Source: Desulfurivibrio alkaliphilus AHT 2
Lineage (GTDB): Bacteria > Desulfobacterota > Desulfobulbia > Desulfobulbales > Desulfurivibrionaceae
Assembly (NCBI RefSeq): GCF_000092205.1
Contig: NC_014216.1
Location: forward strand, 310,001-374,000
DNA: 64,000 nt
Reading direction: 5' to 3'
The notes beneath the pieces were generated by a model that was not told the origin of the DNA, made no database searches, and saw only the letters and a list, made by a program, of their open reading frames with translations. Positions 26,632 to 35,845 of the stretch are shown one piece after another (position 1 is the stretch's first letter; every line of letters begins with the position of its first letter). The position numbers and the translations under genes were made by a program.

Positions 26632-27042
26632 ATGAAACCTCTAACGGGGCAGGCACATAATCAGGCGATGGACCCGTGGATGGCGCTTGAACAATACACG
26701 GCCATGCAGGAGGAGCACCTTGAGGCTCTGCGCCGGGGCAATCTGCGCGAGATGTCACGCTGGCAGGCGGAAAGGGAGCGGGCCTTTACCATCTTGCAAC
26801 GGGCCCTGGATGGCCTGGGTGATTTAAGACTCCTGAAAGACCAAGGGCTTGTCCAGCATTTGCGTGAGCGGATCGGCGCCTTGCTGGCGCGGGAGAACCT
26901 TTTGCGCAAACAGGTGCGTGACCACCGGCAGCGGACCAGGGAACAACTGGCCTCTCTTCGCAAGGGTCGCCAGGCGGTGCGCCGCCTGGGCACCCAGCCG
27001 GAGGCAACCCCGCGGCCGCGGTTTATCAGTAACCTGGCTTAA
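26632..27042 (+). CDS. FliT-like flagellar chaperone candidate
   Basis: 136 residues, entirely helical and charged, with the short length and position expected of FliT (after fliD-fliS). Sequence similarity to FliT is not obvious by eye; the assignment rests on synteny, size and the helical Gln/Arg-rich pattern (MQEEHLEALRRGNLREMSRWQAE). FliT-type proteins bind FliD or export ATPase components. Confidence 0.6.
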   Translation: MKPLTGQAHNQAMDPWMALEQYTAMQEEHLEALRRGNLREMSRWQAERERAFTILQRALDGLGDLRLLKDQGLVQHLRERIGALLARENLLRKQVRDHRQRTREQLASLRKGRQAVRRLGTQPEATPRPRFISNLA

Positions 27043-27204
27043 GGCTGGAGAAAAAATAACATTTGTGACTGACACCCGAATTTTGCTGTCTGGCCTGACA
27101 GGCAGCTGGGTTGAGTGATTAAGTTTGATGCGTTGTTTGGTTATGGCCAGGGAGGCCGCCGACCAAAATTTGCCGCCCTGAAAGGCGGTATGAGGAGGAT
27201 CGTC

Positions 27205-27612
27205 ATGGATGTCAATCTGCACAACGAGGCCAAGAGTTATGGGCTGCCCGCCGCCACTGCGGTGGAGCGGGAAGAGAAGAACCGTCCCCCGGTTACCCCG
27301 GTGGCCGACAGCGGTGCTGCCGCCAAGGGAAAACCCGAGGACCGCTCTCGCTTTGACCAACCGTTGCGGGAAAACCGGCAGGTATCGCCTGAAGAGGCCG
27401 AAGAGCTGGCCAAGGAGATGCAGGCGCGCCTGGATTCCATCGGCAACACCCGGTTGAACTTCTCCTTGCACCGTGACCCGGAAGCCGTGGTGGTTCAGGT
27501 CACCGACCGCAAAAGCGGTGATGTGATCAAGCAGTTCCCCGCCGAGGAAAGCCTGGCGCTGCGCCAAAAGCTCAATGAACTGGTAGGGATGCTGTTCGAC
27601 GGTAAAGCCTGA
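27205..27612 (+). CDS. flaG: FlaG family protein
   Basis: 135 residues from ATG 27205, with AGGAGG 12 bases upstream. The C-terminal domain has the family pattern LNFSLHRDPEAVVVQVTDRKSGDVIKQFPAEESLALRQKL; the first ~60 residues are polar and likely disordered. FlaG modulates filament length. In other genomes flaG usually precedes fliD; here it ends the operon. Confidence 0.9.
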   Translation: MDVNLHNEAKSYGLPAATAVEREEKNRPPVTPVADSGAAAKGKPEDRSRFDQPLRENRQVSPEEAEELAKEMQARLDSIGNTRLNFSLHRDPEAVVVQVTDRKSGDVIKQFPAEESLALRQKLNELVGMLFDGKA

Positions 27613-28035
27613 TTTTTTCAGCATACCGGTATCTGTTTTCCCGCCCGTTAAATCTTTTAGCCGGGCCTTGGCGCCGCCGGCGTTAAGGTCGGCGCTGGGT
27701 TGCGCGCAAAATCCATCCCGGCAGTCGTCTTCCCCCTTTTCATCCCTTTCCCCTCTATCCGCAGCGGGATCTCTTCAGGGTTCTTCCAGTTTAATAATTT
27801 AGTTGCCGCGTTTTTGTGGTTCTTGGGCAATATCTCTGATATTTCATCTTTTTTCCAATAGTGAAGAGCTTATTTGGCGGCCGTGTTTTTCCCTTGACAA
27901 GTTTTCGGTCCTCTCGTATAGGTAAACGCTCACTGGTTAAAAAAATGAATTGTCGTTCAATTTTTAGGCGCATCTTAACAGCTTCCTAATTAATCACCAA
28001 AATTCATCATAAAAACAACAAAAGGAGAACCGGTT
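27613..28035. other. Intergenic region upstream of sat
   Basis: 423 bp without a convincing gene. The left half has a GC-rich dyad near 27670-27700 (GCGCCG with CGGCGC, no T-run). The right half is AT-rich and carries the sat promoter (27894-27922), a TGAAT/TTCA dyad (27946-27959) and the sat ribosome site. Confidence 0.6.
27894..27922 (+). promoter_or_regulatory. Sigma-70-type promoter of sat
   Basis: TTGACA (27894-27899), 17-bp spacer, TATAGG (27917-27922). A near-consensus housekeeping promoter predicting a start near 27929 and a leader of about 107 nt before sat. Confidence 0.75.
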
Positions 28036-29316
28036 ATGTCTAAATTGGTACCCCCCCATGGCGGAAAAGGTCTGGTTTGCTGCAAGCTGCACGGCAATGA
28101 GTTGGTCGCCGAGCAGGATAAGGCCAAGGGCCTGAAAAAGGTTCAGATCAGCGCCCGCGCCAAAGGCGACCTGATCATGATGGGCATCGGCGGCTTCAGC
28201 CCGCTGGATGGCTTCATGACCAAGGCCGACTGGAAGAGCGTGTGCGAAAACTACACCCTGGCCGACGGCACCTTCTGGCCGGTACCCATCACCCTGGATG
28301 TCAGCCAGGCCGACGCCGACGCCATCAAGGAAGGCGATGAGATTGCCCTGGAGCGCGACGGCGTGATCTACGCCACTATGAAGGTCACCGAAAAGTACGC
28401 CATGACCGAGACCGAGAAGAAATGGGAGTGCGAGAAGGTCTTCAAGGGCAAGGGCGAAGAGTCCGCCGACGACAAATTCTGGAAGATCGCTCTCGAGGAT
28501 CATCCCGGCGTACAGATGGTTATGGCCCAGAAGGAATTCAACCTGGCCGGCACGGTTAAGGTCCTTTCCGAAGGCGAGTACCCGGATCAGTACAAGGGTG
28601 TTTACCTGACCCCCGCCGAGACCCGGGCCATGTTCGAAGAGCGGGGCTGGAAGGAAGTTGCCGCCCTGCAGTTGCGTAACCCCATGCACCGCTCCCACGA
28701 ATACCTGGCCAAAATCGCCATCGAAGTTTGTGACGGTGTGTTGATCCACTCCCTGATCGGCAACCTCAAGCCCGGCGACATCCCCGCCGATGTCCGGGTC
28801 AAGGCCATTGACTGCCTGGTGGACAAGTACTTCGTGAAAGACAATGTCATCCAGGCCGGCTACCCGCTGGATATGCGTTACGCCGGTCCCCGCGAGGGCC
28901 TGTTGCACGCCACCTTCCGTCAGAACTACGGGGTCAGCAAGATGATCATCGGCCGCGACCACGCCGGTGTGGGCGACTTTTACGGCCTGTTCGAGGCCCA
29001 GGAGATCTTCGACGAGATCCCCGCCAACAGCGATCCCGGCAAGGCCCTGCTCTGTCAGCCGCTGAAGATCGACTGGACCTTCTACTGCCACAAGTGTGAC
29101 GGCATGGCTTCCCTGCGGACCTGCCCCCACGGCAAGGAAGACCGGGTTATCCTCTCCGGCACCAAACTGCGTAAGGCTCTCTCCGAGGGTGCCGAGATCG
29201 TTGACCACTTTGGTCGCGACGAGGTTCTGGAGATTCTTAAAGCGTACTACCAGGGTCTCACCGAGAAGGTTGAGGTTAAAATGCAGGGTGCGGCCTCCGG
29301 CGACACCATGAAATAG
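28036..29316 (+). CDS. sat: Sulfate adenylyltransferase (ATP sulfurylase)
   Basis: 426 residues, typical of sulfate-reducer Sat. It catalyses sulfate + ATP to APS + PPi, or the reverse during sulfur oxidation or disproportionation. The PUA-like N-domain (about 1-190) is followed by the catalytic domain with [20 protein letters not shown] and a C-terminal Cys/His group (CHKCDGM...CPHGK) likely to bind zinc. AAAGGAGAA precedes the ATG. It has its own strong promoter and a terminator, so is monocistronic. apr and qmo genes are not in the window. Confidence 0.97.
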   Translation: MSKLVPPHGGKGLVCCKLHGNELVAEQDKAKGLKKVQISARAKGDLIMMGIGGFSPLDGFMTKADWKSVCENYTLADGTFWPVPITLDVSQADADAIKEGDEIALERDGVIYATMKVTEKYAMTETEKKWECEKVFKGKGEESADDKFWKIALEDHPGVQMVMAQKEFNLAGTVKVLSEGEYPDQYKGVYLTPAETRAMFEERGWKEVAALQLRNPMHRSHEYLAKIAIEVCDGVLIHSLIGNLKPGDIPADVRVKAIDCLVDKYFVKDNVIQAGYPLDMRYAGPREGLLHATFRQNYGVSKMIIGRDHAGVGDFYGLFEAQEIFDEIPANSDPGKALLCQPLKIDWTFYCHKCDGMASLRTCPHGKEDRVILSGTKLRKALSEGAEIVDHFGRDEVLEILKAYYQGLTEKVEVKMQGAASGDTMK

Positions 29317-29423
29317 TAAACGTCCAGCAGCACCGCATCTTGCAGCGATCGGCCCGGCTTGCGTACCTGGGGTACGCGGCGCCGGTCCGCTTGCTGCAAC
29401 CTGCGGCAATGCTGAACGTTTAC
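29316..29423. repeat. Stop-codon palindromic repeat, copy C
   Basis: 108 bp. Arms GTAAACGTCCAGC (29316-29328) and GCTGAACGTTTAC (29411-29423) pair with one mismatch; inner pairs include TTGCAGC with GCTGCAA, and the tip is GCGTACC-TGG-GGTACGC. The interior CGATCGGCCCGGCTTGCGTA is shared in form with copy B. It starts on the last base of the sat stop codon. Confidence 0.85.
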
Positions 29424-29458
29424 TGCGTTGGGTCGTGTGTTTTTTTGCGGCCCTGATA

Positions 29459-29502
29459 AGGGGCGAGGAGAGTGCTAAGCGCTTTCCCCGCCCCTTTTTT
29501 TA
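29459..29502 (+). terminator. Rho-independent terminator after sat
   Basis: GGGGCG (29460-29465) pairs with CGCCCC (29489-29494), extended internally by a G/A-rich against C/T-rich stem, and is followed by seven T residues (29495-29501). It directly abuts the aroB leader. Confidence 0.8.
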
Positions 29503-29529
29503 ATTATGATGTCATCAGGGAAAATTTGT

Positions 29530-30633
29530 ATGGAACGACAGGGAGCTATTGCTGATGCCACGGCGGTGCCGGTGGGTTTGGGGGCGCGCTCTTATGAGAT
29601 TTTGATCCGGGCCGGGTTGCTGGCCGAGGTGGGGCGGGATCTGGCCGGCCTGGGGATTGCCCGGCGCTGGGCGGTGGTGGCCGATGACCGGGTGGCCTCG
29701 CTCTTTGGCCGCGAGTTGCAGGAGAGCCTGGCGGCGGCAGGGATCAAGGCTGAGTTGCTTACCTTTCCCCATGGCGAAGAGAGCAAGCACCTGGCCACGG
29801 TGGCTGAGTTGGCCAGCGGTCTGGCCCGGCTGGGGTTGGACCGCGGCGACGGGCTGATCGCTCTGGGCGGTGGGGTCAGCGGCGACATCACCGGTTTTCT
29901 GGCCTCCATATACCTGCGCGGCATTCCCTTTGTCCAGGTGCCCACCACCCTGCTGGCCCAGGTGGACAGCTCGGTGGGGGGCAAGACCGGGGTGGATATC
30001 CCCGAGGGCAAAAATCTGGTGGGCACCTTCTATCAGCCCCGGCGGGTTTATATTGACACCGCAGTGCTGGAGCGACTGCCCGAAGGCGAACTGCTCAACG
30101 GATTGGCCGAGGTGATCAAGTACGGCATGATTTACGATGCGGCTTTTTTGCGCCGGCTAAAGGAGCAGCGCCAGGCGATCCTGGCCCTGGAGCGTCCGGT
30201 GCTGGCCGGGGTGATTGCCCGCTGTTGCGCCATCAAGGCGGAAGTGGTGGCCGCCGACGAGCGGGAGGCCGACCTGCGCCGGATTCTCAACTTCGGCCAC
30301 ACCCTGGGCCATGCGGTGGAGGCAGCCTCCGGCTACACCCTGGCCCACGGTAGGGCGGTGGCCATCGGCATGGCGGCGGTGGGGGAGATTGCCGCCGACA
30401 AAGGCCTGTGGCGCCAGGAGGAGGCCGACGAACTACGGCAGTTGCTCACGGAGTACGGCCTGCCGGTGCAGGTGCCGCCGGAACTGGACCGCCAGCAAAT
30501 TAAAAAATACCTCAAGACCGATAAGAAAACCGTCGCCGGCCGCCCCTTCTTCGTCCTGCCCACCGCCCCGGGCAAAGTGATCATCACCGACGAGGTCACC
30601 GAGGCCCAGATCGACCGCGCCCTGGCTGTGTGA
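29530..30633 (+). CDS. aroB: 3-dehydroquinate synthase
   Basis: 367 residues from ATG 29530 (AGGG upstream). ATG 29506 lies right at the terminator T-run without a ribosome site, so is less likely. It converts DAHP to 3-dehydroquinate in the shikimate pathway. Motifs: FPHGEESKHLATV, ALGGGVSGDITGFLAS, VPTTLLAQVDSSVGGKTGVD, GLAEVIKYG and NFGHTLGHAVE, which together bind NAD and the catalytic zinc. Confidence 0.95.
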   Translation: MERQGAIADATAVPVGLGARSYEILIRAGLLAEVGRDLAGLGIARRWAVVADDRVASLFGRELQESLAAAGIKAELLTFPHGEESKHLATVAELASGLARLGLDRGDGLIALGGGVSGDITGFLASIYLRGIPFVQVPTTLLAQVDSSVGGKTGVDIPEGKNLVGTFYQPRRVYIDTAVLERLPEGELLNGLAEVIKYGMIYDAAFLRRLKEQRQAILALERPVLAGVIARCCAIKAEVVAADEREADLRRILNFGHTLGHAVEAASGYTLAHGRAVAIGMAAVGEIAADKGLWRQEEADELRQLLTEYGLPVQVPPELDRQQIKKYLKTDKKTVAGRPFFVLPTAPGKVIITDEVTEAQIDRALAV

Positions 30634-30700
30634 ATATGAGAAGGTAAGGTCACAGGTTATAGTGCGGGGTGAGGGGTGAGGTAGTGATGTCGGCGGGGCA

Positions 30701-30888
30701 ACGTCAAAGTCCCGTGAGGACTGGACGGGGGCCGCGAAACCCGGTAGCGACGGGTTCGCCCGCCGCCGGGCGCATGGACGCGCAGGAGGCGGCGGGCGCC
30801 TCGGAGGCGGGCAGGATGCCCGCCGAGAATGAGTCGCTACCGGGTTTTGCGGCCCCCACCCCGGTGCCACAACCAATGAGTTTAAAGT
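30701..30888 (-). mobile_element. MITE-like 187-bp inverted-repeat element, copy 1
   Basis: Bounded by ACGTCAAAG (30701) and an imperfect inverse at 30880-30888. Inside, a 25-bp arm from 30727 (GGGGGCCGCGAAACCCGGTA...) is inverted at 30833-30857 with one mismatch. Over its whole length it is nearly identical, in opposite orientation, to 43573-43759. It has no credible coding frame. Confidence 0.8.
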
Positions 30889-30905
30889 GTCTTGCTGCTG
30901 TGCCT

Positions 30906-32627
30906 TTACCCGAGCCAGGAAACTCCTAAGCGGCGTATCAGGTTGAAGCCGCCGCCCAGCACCAGGTTGTTGTCCAGCCCCACGCTGTCCAGCACGATCT
31001 GGATTTCCGAGGAGCGGGTGCCGGCATCGCAGATAATGATCATCATCTTGTCGGTGGGCAGCTCCTGGAAGCGCTCCCGGACCTCGATATAAGGGATGCT
31101 CAACCATTTGTCGGCCCCGAACTTTTCCACCAGTACCGAGGCCTCGTTGGGGTGGCGGATATCCAGGGCTACCCAGTCCGGCCGGCTGGCAAAGTCATCC
31201 ATCCAGGCCAGAAAAACGGCGTTGTCCACGCAGCGCAGACGTCCGGATGCCAGGTTGTCGGCCACGTTGGCGGTGGCGTTCAGGGCATCCAGGGCGGTGG
31301 CAAAGGGCGGGGCGTAGGCCATTTCCACCTGGCTCACATCGTCGATGGTGGCTCCCTGTTGCAGCAGGGCCGCCGCCGCGTCGATCCGGGCCAGTACCGC
31401 GTCCCCCATGGGGCCGAAGCCCTGCACTCCCAGCAGCTGCCGGTTCTGACGATCAAACACCATCCTTAAGGGAATCACCGCCTGGGTGGGGAAGAAATGT
31501 GCCCGGTCGGACTGGGCGGTGGTCACCGCCGCGGCGTCAAAGCCCTCGGCCAGGGCGCTTTCCAAGGTAAGGCCGGTGGCTCCGATACAGCGTTCGAAGG
31601 CCTTGAGGGTGAAGCTGCCCACCCAGCCCTGGTAGCGGGTGGGGATCCCGGCCAGGTTGTCGGCCACGATCCGGCCTTCTTTGTTGGCCAAAGAACCCAT
31701 GGGGGCAATGCCGGCCTTGCCGGTAAGCCGGTTTTTCACCGCGATGCAGTCGCCGGCGGCATAGATGTTCGGGTCCGAGGTCTGCAGCCGGTCGTTGACC
31801 ACGATATTGCCCTGGGGGTCGACCAGCAGTCCGCCCTCCCGGGCCAGTTCACTGCGGGCCCGCACGCCAACCGCCATCACCACCAGATCGGCCTCCAGGG
31901 TCCGTTGCGGGGTTACCACCCGCCGCACCCGGCCATCTTCTCCCTCGATGGCGGTGGCCCCTTCGCCGGTGAAAACCTCCACCCCTTTCTCTTGTAAGTG
32001 CTGCTCCAGCATGCCGGCAAACTCCCAATCCACCAGGCGGGGCAGCAGTTGTGGCATAAACTCCAGAATGGCGGCCTCCAGCCCCCAGAGGTCGACAAAG
32101 GCCTCGGCCATTTCAATGCCGATGGCCCCGCCGCCGATGATTACCGCTTTGCCCACCTGTCCCTTGGCGATCAGCTCCTTGATGGCAATGGCCTGGTGCA
32201 GATCGCTGATGGTAAATACCCGCTCAAGATCGGCCCCGGCAATGGGCAGCCGGTTGGGGCTGCTGCCGGTGGCCAGCACCAGCTGATCGTAGGCAAGCTC
32301 CTCCCGGCTGCCGTCAGCCAGTTTTTCCACCAGAACTTTTTTTTCCTGGCGATTGACGGCTACAGCTCGAGTGCGGGTGCTTACCGTCACCCCTTTGGCC
32401 CGGGCAAAAAAAGATTCGTCCCGGGTCAGGTGGAAGGAGGTGTTGCGCAGTTCCTTTTCATCGGAGACATCGCCGGAGACATAATAGGGGATGCCGCAGC
32501 CGCCGTAAGAGATCAGGCTGTCCTGGTCGATGATCGTAACTTCGGCGTCGGGGAGCAGCCGTTTAACCCGGCAGGCGGTCTTGGGTCCGGCGGCAACCCC
32601 GCCGATAATCAAAATTTTTTTGCTCAT
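30906..32627 (-). CDS. CoA-disulfide reductase-like flavoprotein with C-terminal rhodanese domain
   Basis: 573 residues. FAD-binding Rossmann motif IIGGVAAGPKTACR at the N-terminus, redox Cys44 in SYGGCGIPYYVSG, NAD-binding VIIGGGAIGIEMAEA, second FAD motif YAAGDC, and a dimerisation domain. A rhodanese domain (about 470-573) has an active-site loop with Cys533 (IICDAGTRSSE). Such fusions reduce CoA-disulfide, CoA-persulfide or polysulfide with NAD(P)H. Divergent placement next to dsrABD, about 350 bp away, fits a role in zero-valent sulfur handling. Confidence 0.92.
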   Translation of the reverse strand: MSKKILIIGGVAAGPKTACRVKRLLPDAEVTIIDQDSLISYGGCGIPYYVSGDVSDEKELRNTSFHLTRDESFFARAKGVTVSTRTRAVAVNRQEKKVLVEKLADGSREELAYDQLVLATGSSPNRLPIAGADLERVFTISDLHQAIAIKELIAKGQVGKAVIIGGGAIGIEMAEAFVDLWGLEAAILEFMPQLLPRLVDWEFAGMLEQHLQEKGVEVFTGEGATAIEGEDGRVRRVVTPQRTLEADLVVMAVGVRARSELAREGGLLVDPQGNIVVNDRLQTSDPNIYAAGDCIAVKNRLTGKAGIAPMGSLANKEGRIVADNLAGIPTRYQGWVGSFTLKAFERCIGATGLTLESALAEGFDAAAVTTAQSDRAHFFPTQAVIPLRMVFDRQNRQLLGVQGFGPMGDAVLARIDAAAALLQQGATIDDVSQVEMAYAPPFATALDALNATANVADNLASGRLRCVDNAVFLAWMDDFASRPDWVALDIRHPNEASVLVEKFGADKWLSIPYIEVRERFQELPTDKMMIIICDAGTRSSEIQIVLDSVGLDNNLVLGGGFNLIRRLGVSWLG

Positions 32628-32754
32628 GGTGGCTCCTTGCTGGGGCTGAATATATTAATAATGGGTAATGAATAAAAATAATGCTGAGCATATCCTGGAA
32701 AGAACGGTCTGTCAAAGCCGGATAAAAAGGGAATCCCCAGCGGCTTATTTTTTA

Positions 32755-32783
32755 TTGACAAAGCCCGGCGGGCTGGATATTGT
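32755..32783 (+). promoter_or_regulatory. Sigma-70-type promoter of dsrABD
   Basis: TTGACA (32755-32760), 17-bp spacer, TATTGT (32778-32783). It lies in the 346-bp divergent gap between the CoADR gene and dsrA and predicts a leader of about 185 nt. No other gene is seen in 32628-32973. Confidence 0.7.
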
Positions 32784-32792
32784 CCCAGGAAT

Positions 32793-32808
32793 CTGAATAT
32801 CCATTCAG
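32793..32808. promoter_or_regulatory. Dyad at the predicted dsr transcription start
   Basis: CTGAAT-ATCC-ATTCAG, a perfect 6-bp dyad immediately after the predicted start site. It could be an operator or the first hairpin of the leader. A similar TGAAT-N4-GTTCA sequence lies in the sat leader at 27946-27959. Confidence 0.45.
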
Positions 32809-32973
32809 GTTTCGGCTCGTTTTGCCAACCTCCGCGGCTTTAATTTGGTCAACAGCAGTTTGCCGGGTTATCATGTCGCTTTTTCTGTCTTCATTTTGCA
32901 ATGTTTGCTCATGAATGGCGGAGGAGGTTAAGGGAATTTTCGTTTAATACATTCAACCTAAGGAGGAGTAGAC

Positions 32974-34251
32974 ATGCCGAAGCACGAAACGCCTTTAATG
33001 GACGATCTCGAGAAGGGTCCATGGCCAAGCTTTGTCAGCGACCTGAAGCGTCAGGCCGAGAAAAATCCCCAGTGCTGGGATATTATCGGTCAGATGGAGT
33101 TGTCCTTTAAAGATCGGATGACCCACTGGAAACACGGCGGTATTGTCGGTGTATTCGGCTACGGCGGTGGTATCGTCGGCCGTTATTCCGATGTTCCCGA
33201 GCAGTTCCCGGGAGTGGCCCATTTCCACACCGTTCGTCTCAACCAGCCCTCCAGTAAGTTTTATCGCACCGACCTGCTGCGCAAGATGTGCGACCTGTGG
33301 GAAAAGCGCGGCTCCGGCATGACCAACCTGCACGGTTCCACCGGCGACCTGATCCTGCTGGGTACCCGTACCGAAGAACTGGAGCCCCTGTTCTACGACC
33401 TCACCCATGACCTGGAGTGGGACCTGGGCGGTTCCGGCTCCAACCTGCGGACCCCCGAGTGCTGCATCGGCAAGGCCCGCTGCGAGTGGTCCTGCTACGA
33501 CACCCAGGCCACCTGTCACGGCATGACCATGAAGTACCAGGACGAGATCCATCGTCCGGCCTTCCCCTACAAGTTTAAGTTCAAGTTCTCCGGCTGCCCC
33601 AATGACTGCGTGGCTGCCATCGCCCGTTCCGACCTCTCCGCCATCGGCACTTGGCGCGACAACATCCGCATCAATCAGGATGAAGTCAAGAAGTACATCT
33701 CCGGCGAAAACGTACCCAACGGCGGCGGTATTCCTGCCAAGGCCAAGAAGTTTGACATCCAGAAAGAGGTCATCGACCTCTGCCCCACCGGCTGCATGTG
33801 GATGGAAGGCGACGCCCTGAAGATCGACGATGCCGAGTGCACCCGCTGCATGCACTGCCTCAACGTTATGCCCAAGGCGCTGCGTCCCGGGGTTGATCAG
33901 GGTGCTTCCGTAATGATGGGCGCCAAGGCCCCCATCCTCGACGGCGCCCAGCTGGGCACCCTGGTGGTCCCCTTCATCAAGATGGATCCCGACAACGAGT
34001 TCGAGGAACTGGTTGACGTGATTGAAAAATGTTGGGATTACTGGATGGAGCATGGCAAGAACCGTGAGCGTTTGGGTGAGACCATTCAGCGGATCGGCCT
34101 GCCCACCTTCCTGCGGGTAATGGAGATCGAGCCCATTCCCCAGCACGTCAAAGAGCCCCGTTCCAACCCCTACGTTTTCTGGCGTGAAGAAGAGGTTGAA
34201 GGCGGCTGGCAGCGTGACGTTAAAGAGTTCCGTAAAAAGCACGCGCAATGA
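32974..34251 (+). CDS. dsrA: Dissimilatory sulfite reductase subunit alpha
   Basis: 425 residues. Siroheme-[4Fe-4S] cysteines fit Cys164-x5-Cys170 (CCIGKARC) and Cys208-x3-Cys212 (SGCPNDC), 38 residues apart as in characterised DsrA. The inserted ferredoxin domain carries CPTGC and CTRCMHC. The C-terminus QHVKEPRSNPYVFWREEE is also typical. With DsrB it reduces sulfite with six electrons (via DsrC) or runs in reverse. AAGGAGGAG precedes the ATG. The sequence is of the bacterial reductive type by look and by the accompanying dsrD. Confidence 0.98.
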   Translation: MPKHETPLMDDLEKGPWPSFVSDLKRQAEKNPQCWDIIGQMELSFKDRMTHWKHGGIVGVFGYGGGIVGRYSDVPEQFPGVAHFHTVRLNQPSSKFYRTDLLRKMCDLWEKRGSGMTNLHGSTGDLILLGTRTEELEPLFYDLTHDLEWDLGGSGSNLRTPECCIGKARCEWSCYDTQATCHGMTMKYQDEIHRPAFPYKFKFKFSGCPNDCVAAIARSDLSAIGTWRDNIRINQDEVKKYISGENVPNGGGIPAKAKKFDIQKEVIDLCPTGCMWMEGDALKIDDAECTRCMHCLNVMPKALRPGVDQGASVMMGAKAPILDGAQLGTLVVPFIKMDPDNEFEELVDVIEKCWDYWMEHGKNRERLGETIQRIGLPTFLRVMEIEPIPQHVKEPRSNPYVFWREEEVEGGWQRDVKEFRKKHAQ

Positions 34252-34325
34252 TCCCGCTCCGGCGCTGGCCGGAACGAATAGTTTTGCCCGTGAACGAATA
34301 TTACAAACTTTAAGGAGGCTTAGAT

Positions 34326-35456
34326 ATGGGTTACGATCCGGAAAATCCGATGAAAGACAGGATCACAGATATTGGTCCCCCACATTACGAGAAGATGTTC
34401 CCCCAGGTCATCAAGGACAACTACGGCAAGTGGTTGTACCATGAGATTGTTAAGCCCGGGGTGCTCAAGCACGTGAGCGAGACCGGTGCCGAATGCTACA
34501 CCGTCCGGGTGGGCTGCGCTCGCCTGGTGTCGGTGGAGTACATCCGCGAGGTTTGCGATATCGCCGACAAGCATTGCGACGGCTCGGTTCGCTGGACCAC
34601 CCGGAACAACGTCGAGTTCATGGTTGACGCCGAGAGCAAAGTGCAACCACTGCTGGACGATCTGGCTTCCCGCGGCAACAAGTTCCCCGTGGGAGGCACC
34701 GGTGCTTGTGTATCCAACGTGGTGCACACCCAGGGCTGGATCCATTGCCACACCCCGGCCACCGACGCCTCCGGCGTGGTTAAAGCGGTGATGGACGAGT
34801 TGTTCGATCACTTCACCAACATGGACCTGCCGGCCAAGTGCAAGGTCGCTTTGGCCTGCTGCCTCAACATGTGCGGAGCCGTACATTGCTCCGACATTGC
34901 CATCTTGGGTATTCACCGCAAGCCGCCGATGGTCGACCATGACGCCATCACCGGCCTTTGCGAGATTCCGCTGGCCATTGCTTCCTGCCCCCTGGGTGCG
35001 GTAAAGCCGGCTACCGTTAAGGACTCCAGCGGTAAAGAGATCAAATCGGTTAAGGTTAACGCCGAGCGCTGCATGTTCTGTGGTAACTGCTACACCATGT
35101 GCCCGGCCATGCCGCTGGCCGATCCCGAAGGTTCCGGTATCGCCATCTTGGTTGGTGGCAAGGTGTCCAACACCCGTAGTGGCCCCACCTTCTCCAAACT
35201 GGTTATCCCCTTCCTGCCCAACACTCCGCCTCGCTGGCCGGAGACCGTGGCGGCGGTTAAGAAGATCCTGGAAGCCTGGGCCGCCAACGCTCGCAAGTAC
35301 GAGCGGGTTGGCGAGTGGGCTGAGCGGATCGGCTGGGAGAAGTTCTTTGAAATCACCGAGATTCCTTTCACCGACAAGTCCATTGATGACTATCGGCTGG
35401 CTTACGACACCTGGCGGACCACCACCCAGTTCAAGTTCACCAGCCACATTAAATAA
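34326..35456 (+). CDS. dsrB: Dissimilatory sulfite reductase subunit beta
   Basis: 376 residues. Early [24 protein letters not shown], the [10 protein letters not shown] segment, siroheme-binding [12 protein letters not shown] and a ferredoxin domain ([21 protein letters not shown]) identify DsrB. It pairs with DsrA in an alpha2beta2 core. AAGGAGG precedes the ATG, 74 bp after dsrA, and dsrD follows after 24 bp. Confidence 0.98.
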   Translation: MGYDPENPMKDRITDIGPPHYEKMFPQVIKDNYGKWLYHEIVKPGVLKHVSETGAECYTVRVGCARLVSVEYIREVCDIADKHCDGSVRWTTRNNVEFMVDAESKVQPLLDDLASRGNKFPVGGTGACVSNVVHTQGWIHCHTPATDASGVVKAVMDELFDHFTNMDLPAKCKVALACCLNMCGAVHCSDIAILGIHRKPPMVDHDAITGLCEIPLAIASCPLGAVKPATVKDSSGKEIKSVKVNAERCMFCGNCYTMCPAMPLADPEGSGIAILVGGKVSNTRSGPTFSKLVIPFLPNTPPRWPETVAAVKKILEAWAANARKYERVGEWAERIGWEKFFEITEIPFTDKSIDDYRLAYDTWRTTTQFKFTSHIK

Positions 35457-35480
35457 TTCCGGGACCCAAGGAGAACGGAC

Positions 35481-35711
35481 ATGGCACTGAGTATTGAAGA
35501 ACTCAAAGAAAAAATCATGGAAAAGGCCTTGAAAGGTCCCAAGACTCAGTTGTACGTCAAGGACTTCTATGCCTGTGATCCCGAGGCCAAGCCGCGGGCG
35601 GTGAAGAATGCCGCCAACGACCTGGTCAAGGAAGGCAGGATGGTCTTCTGGTCTTCCGGCAGCACCACCATGTACGCCGCCAAAGAGCGCGCACAGAAGG
35701 AACAGGATTAA
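35481..35711 (+). CDS. dsrD: DsrD, small winged-helix activator of DsrAB
   Basis: 76 residues, the normal DsrD length. The winged-helix pattern (LKEKIMEKALKG...KTQLYVKDFYACDPEA...VKNAANDLVKEGRMVFWSSGSTTMY) is well conserved. DsrD stimulates sulfite reduction by DsrAB and is mostly found in reductive or disproportionating organisms. Third gene of dsrABD; strong AAGGAGAA site. Confidence 0.95.
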   Translation: MALSIEELKEKIMEKALKGPKTQLYVKDFYACDPEAKPRAVKNAANDLVKEGRMVFWSSGSTTMYAAKERAQKEQD

Positions 35712-35715
35712 TAAC

Positions 35716-35741
35716 AACCGGGGCGGCGTAACGCCCCGGTT
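35716..35741 (+). terminator. Hairpin just after dsrD
   Basis: AACCGGGGCG (35716-35725), 6-base loop, CGCCCCGGTT (35732-35741): perfect 10-bp stem, but no T-run. It may protect the dsr mRNA 3' end or act with the terminator 20 bp further on. Confidence 0.55.
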
Positions 35742-35760
35742 CTGATCCTGAAGTATGATA

Positions 35761-35794
35761 CCGGGTCAGCTCTTTTAAGAGCTGACCCGGTTTT
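35761..35794 (+). terminator. Rho-independent terminator of dsrABD
   Basis: CCGGGTCAGCTCTT (35761-35774) and its exact inverse (35777-35790) around TT, followed by TTTT. The stem is perfect over 14 bp. Confidence 0.75.
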
Positions 35795-35845
35795 GCGTTT
35801 GTATGCCTCCGTTTATCTTCCCCTCTTTTTTCATGGAGAAAAAGT

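Noticed and set aside
30669-30929. 86-codon frame over the MITE-like element
   Set aside because: The sequence is explained by the inverted-repeat element and has no protein-like features.
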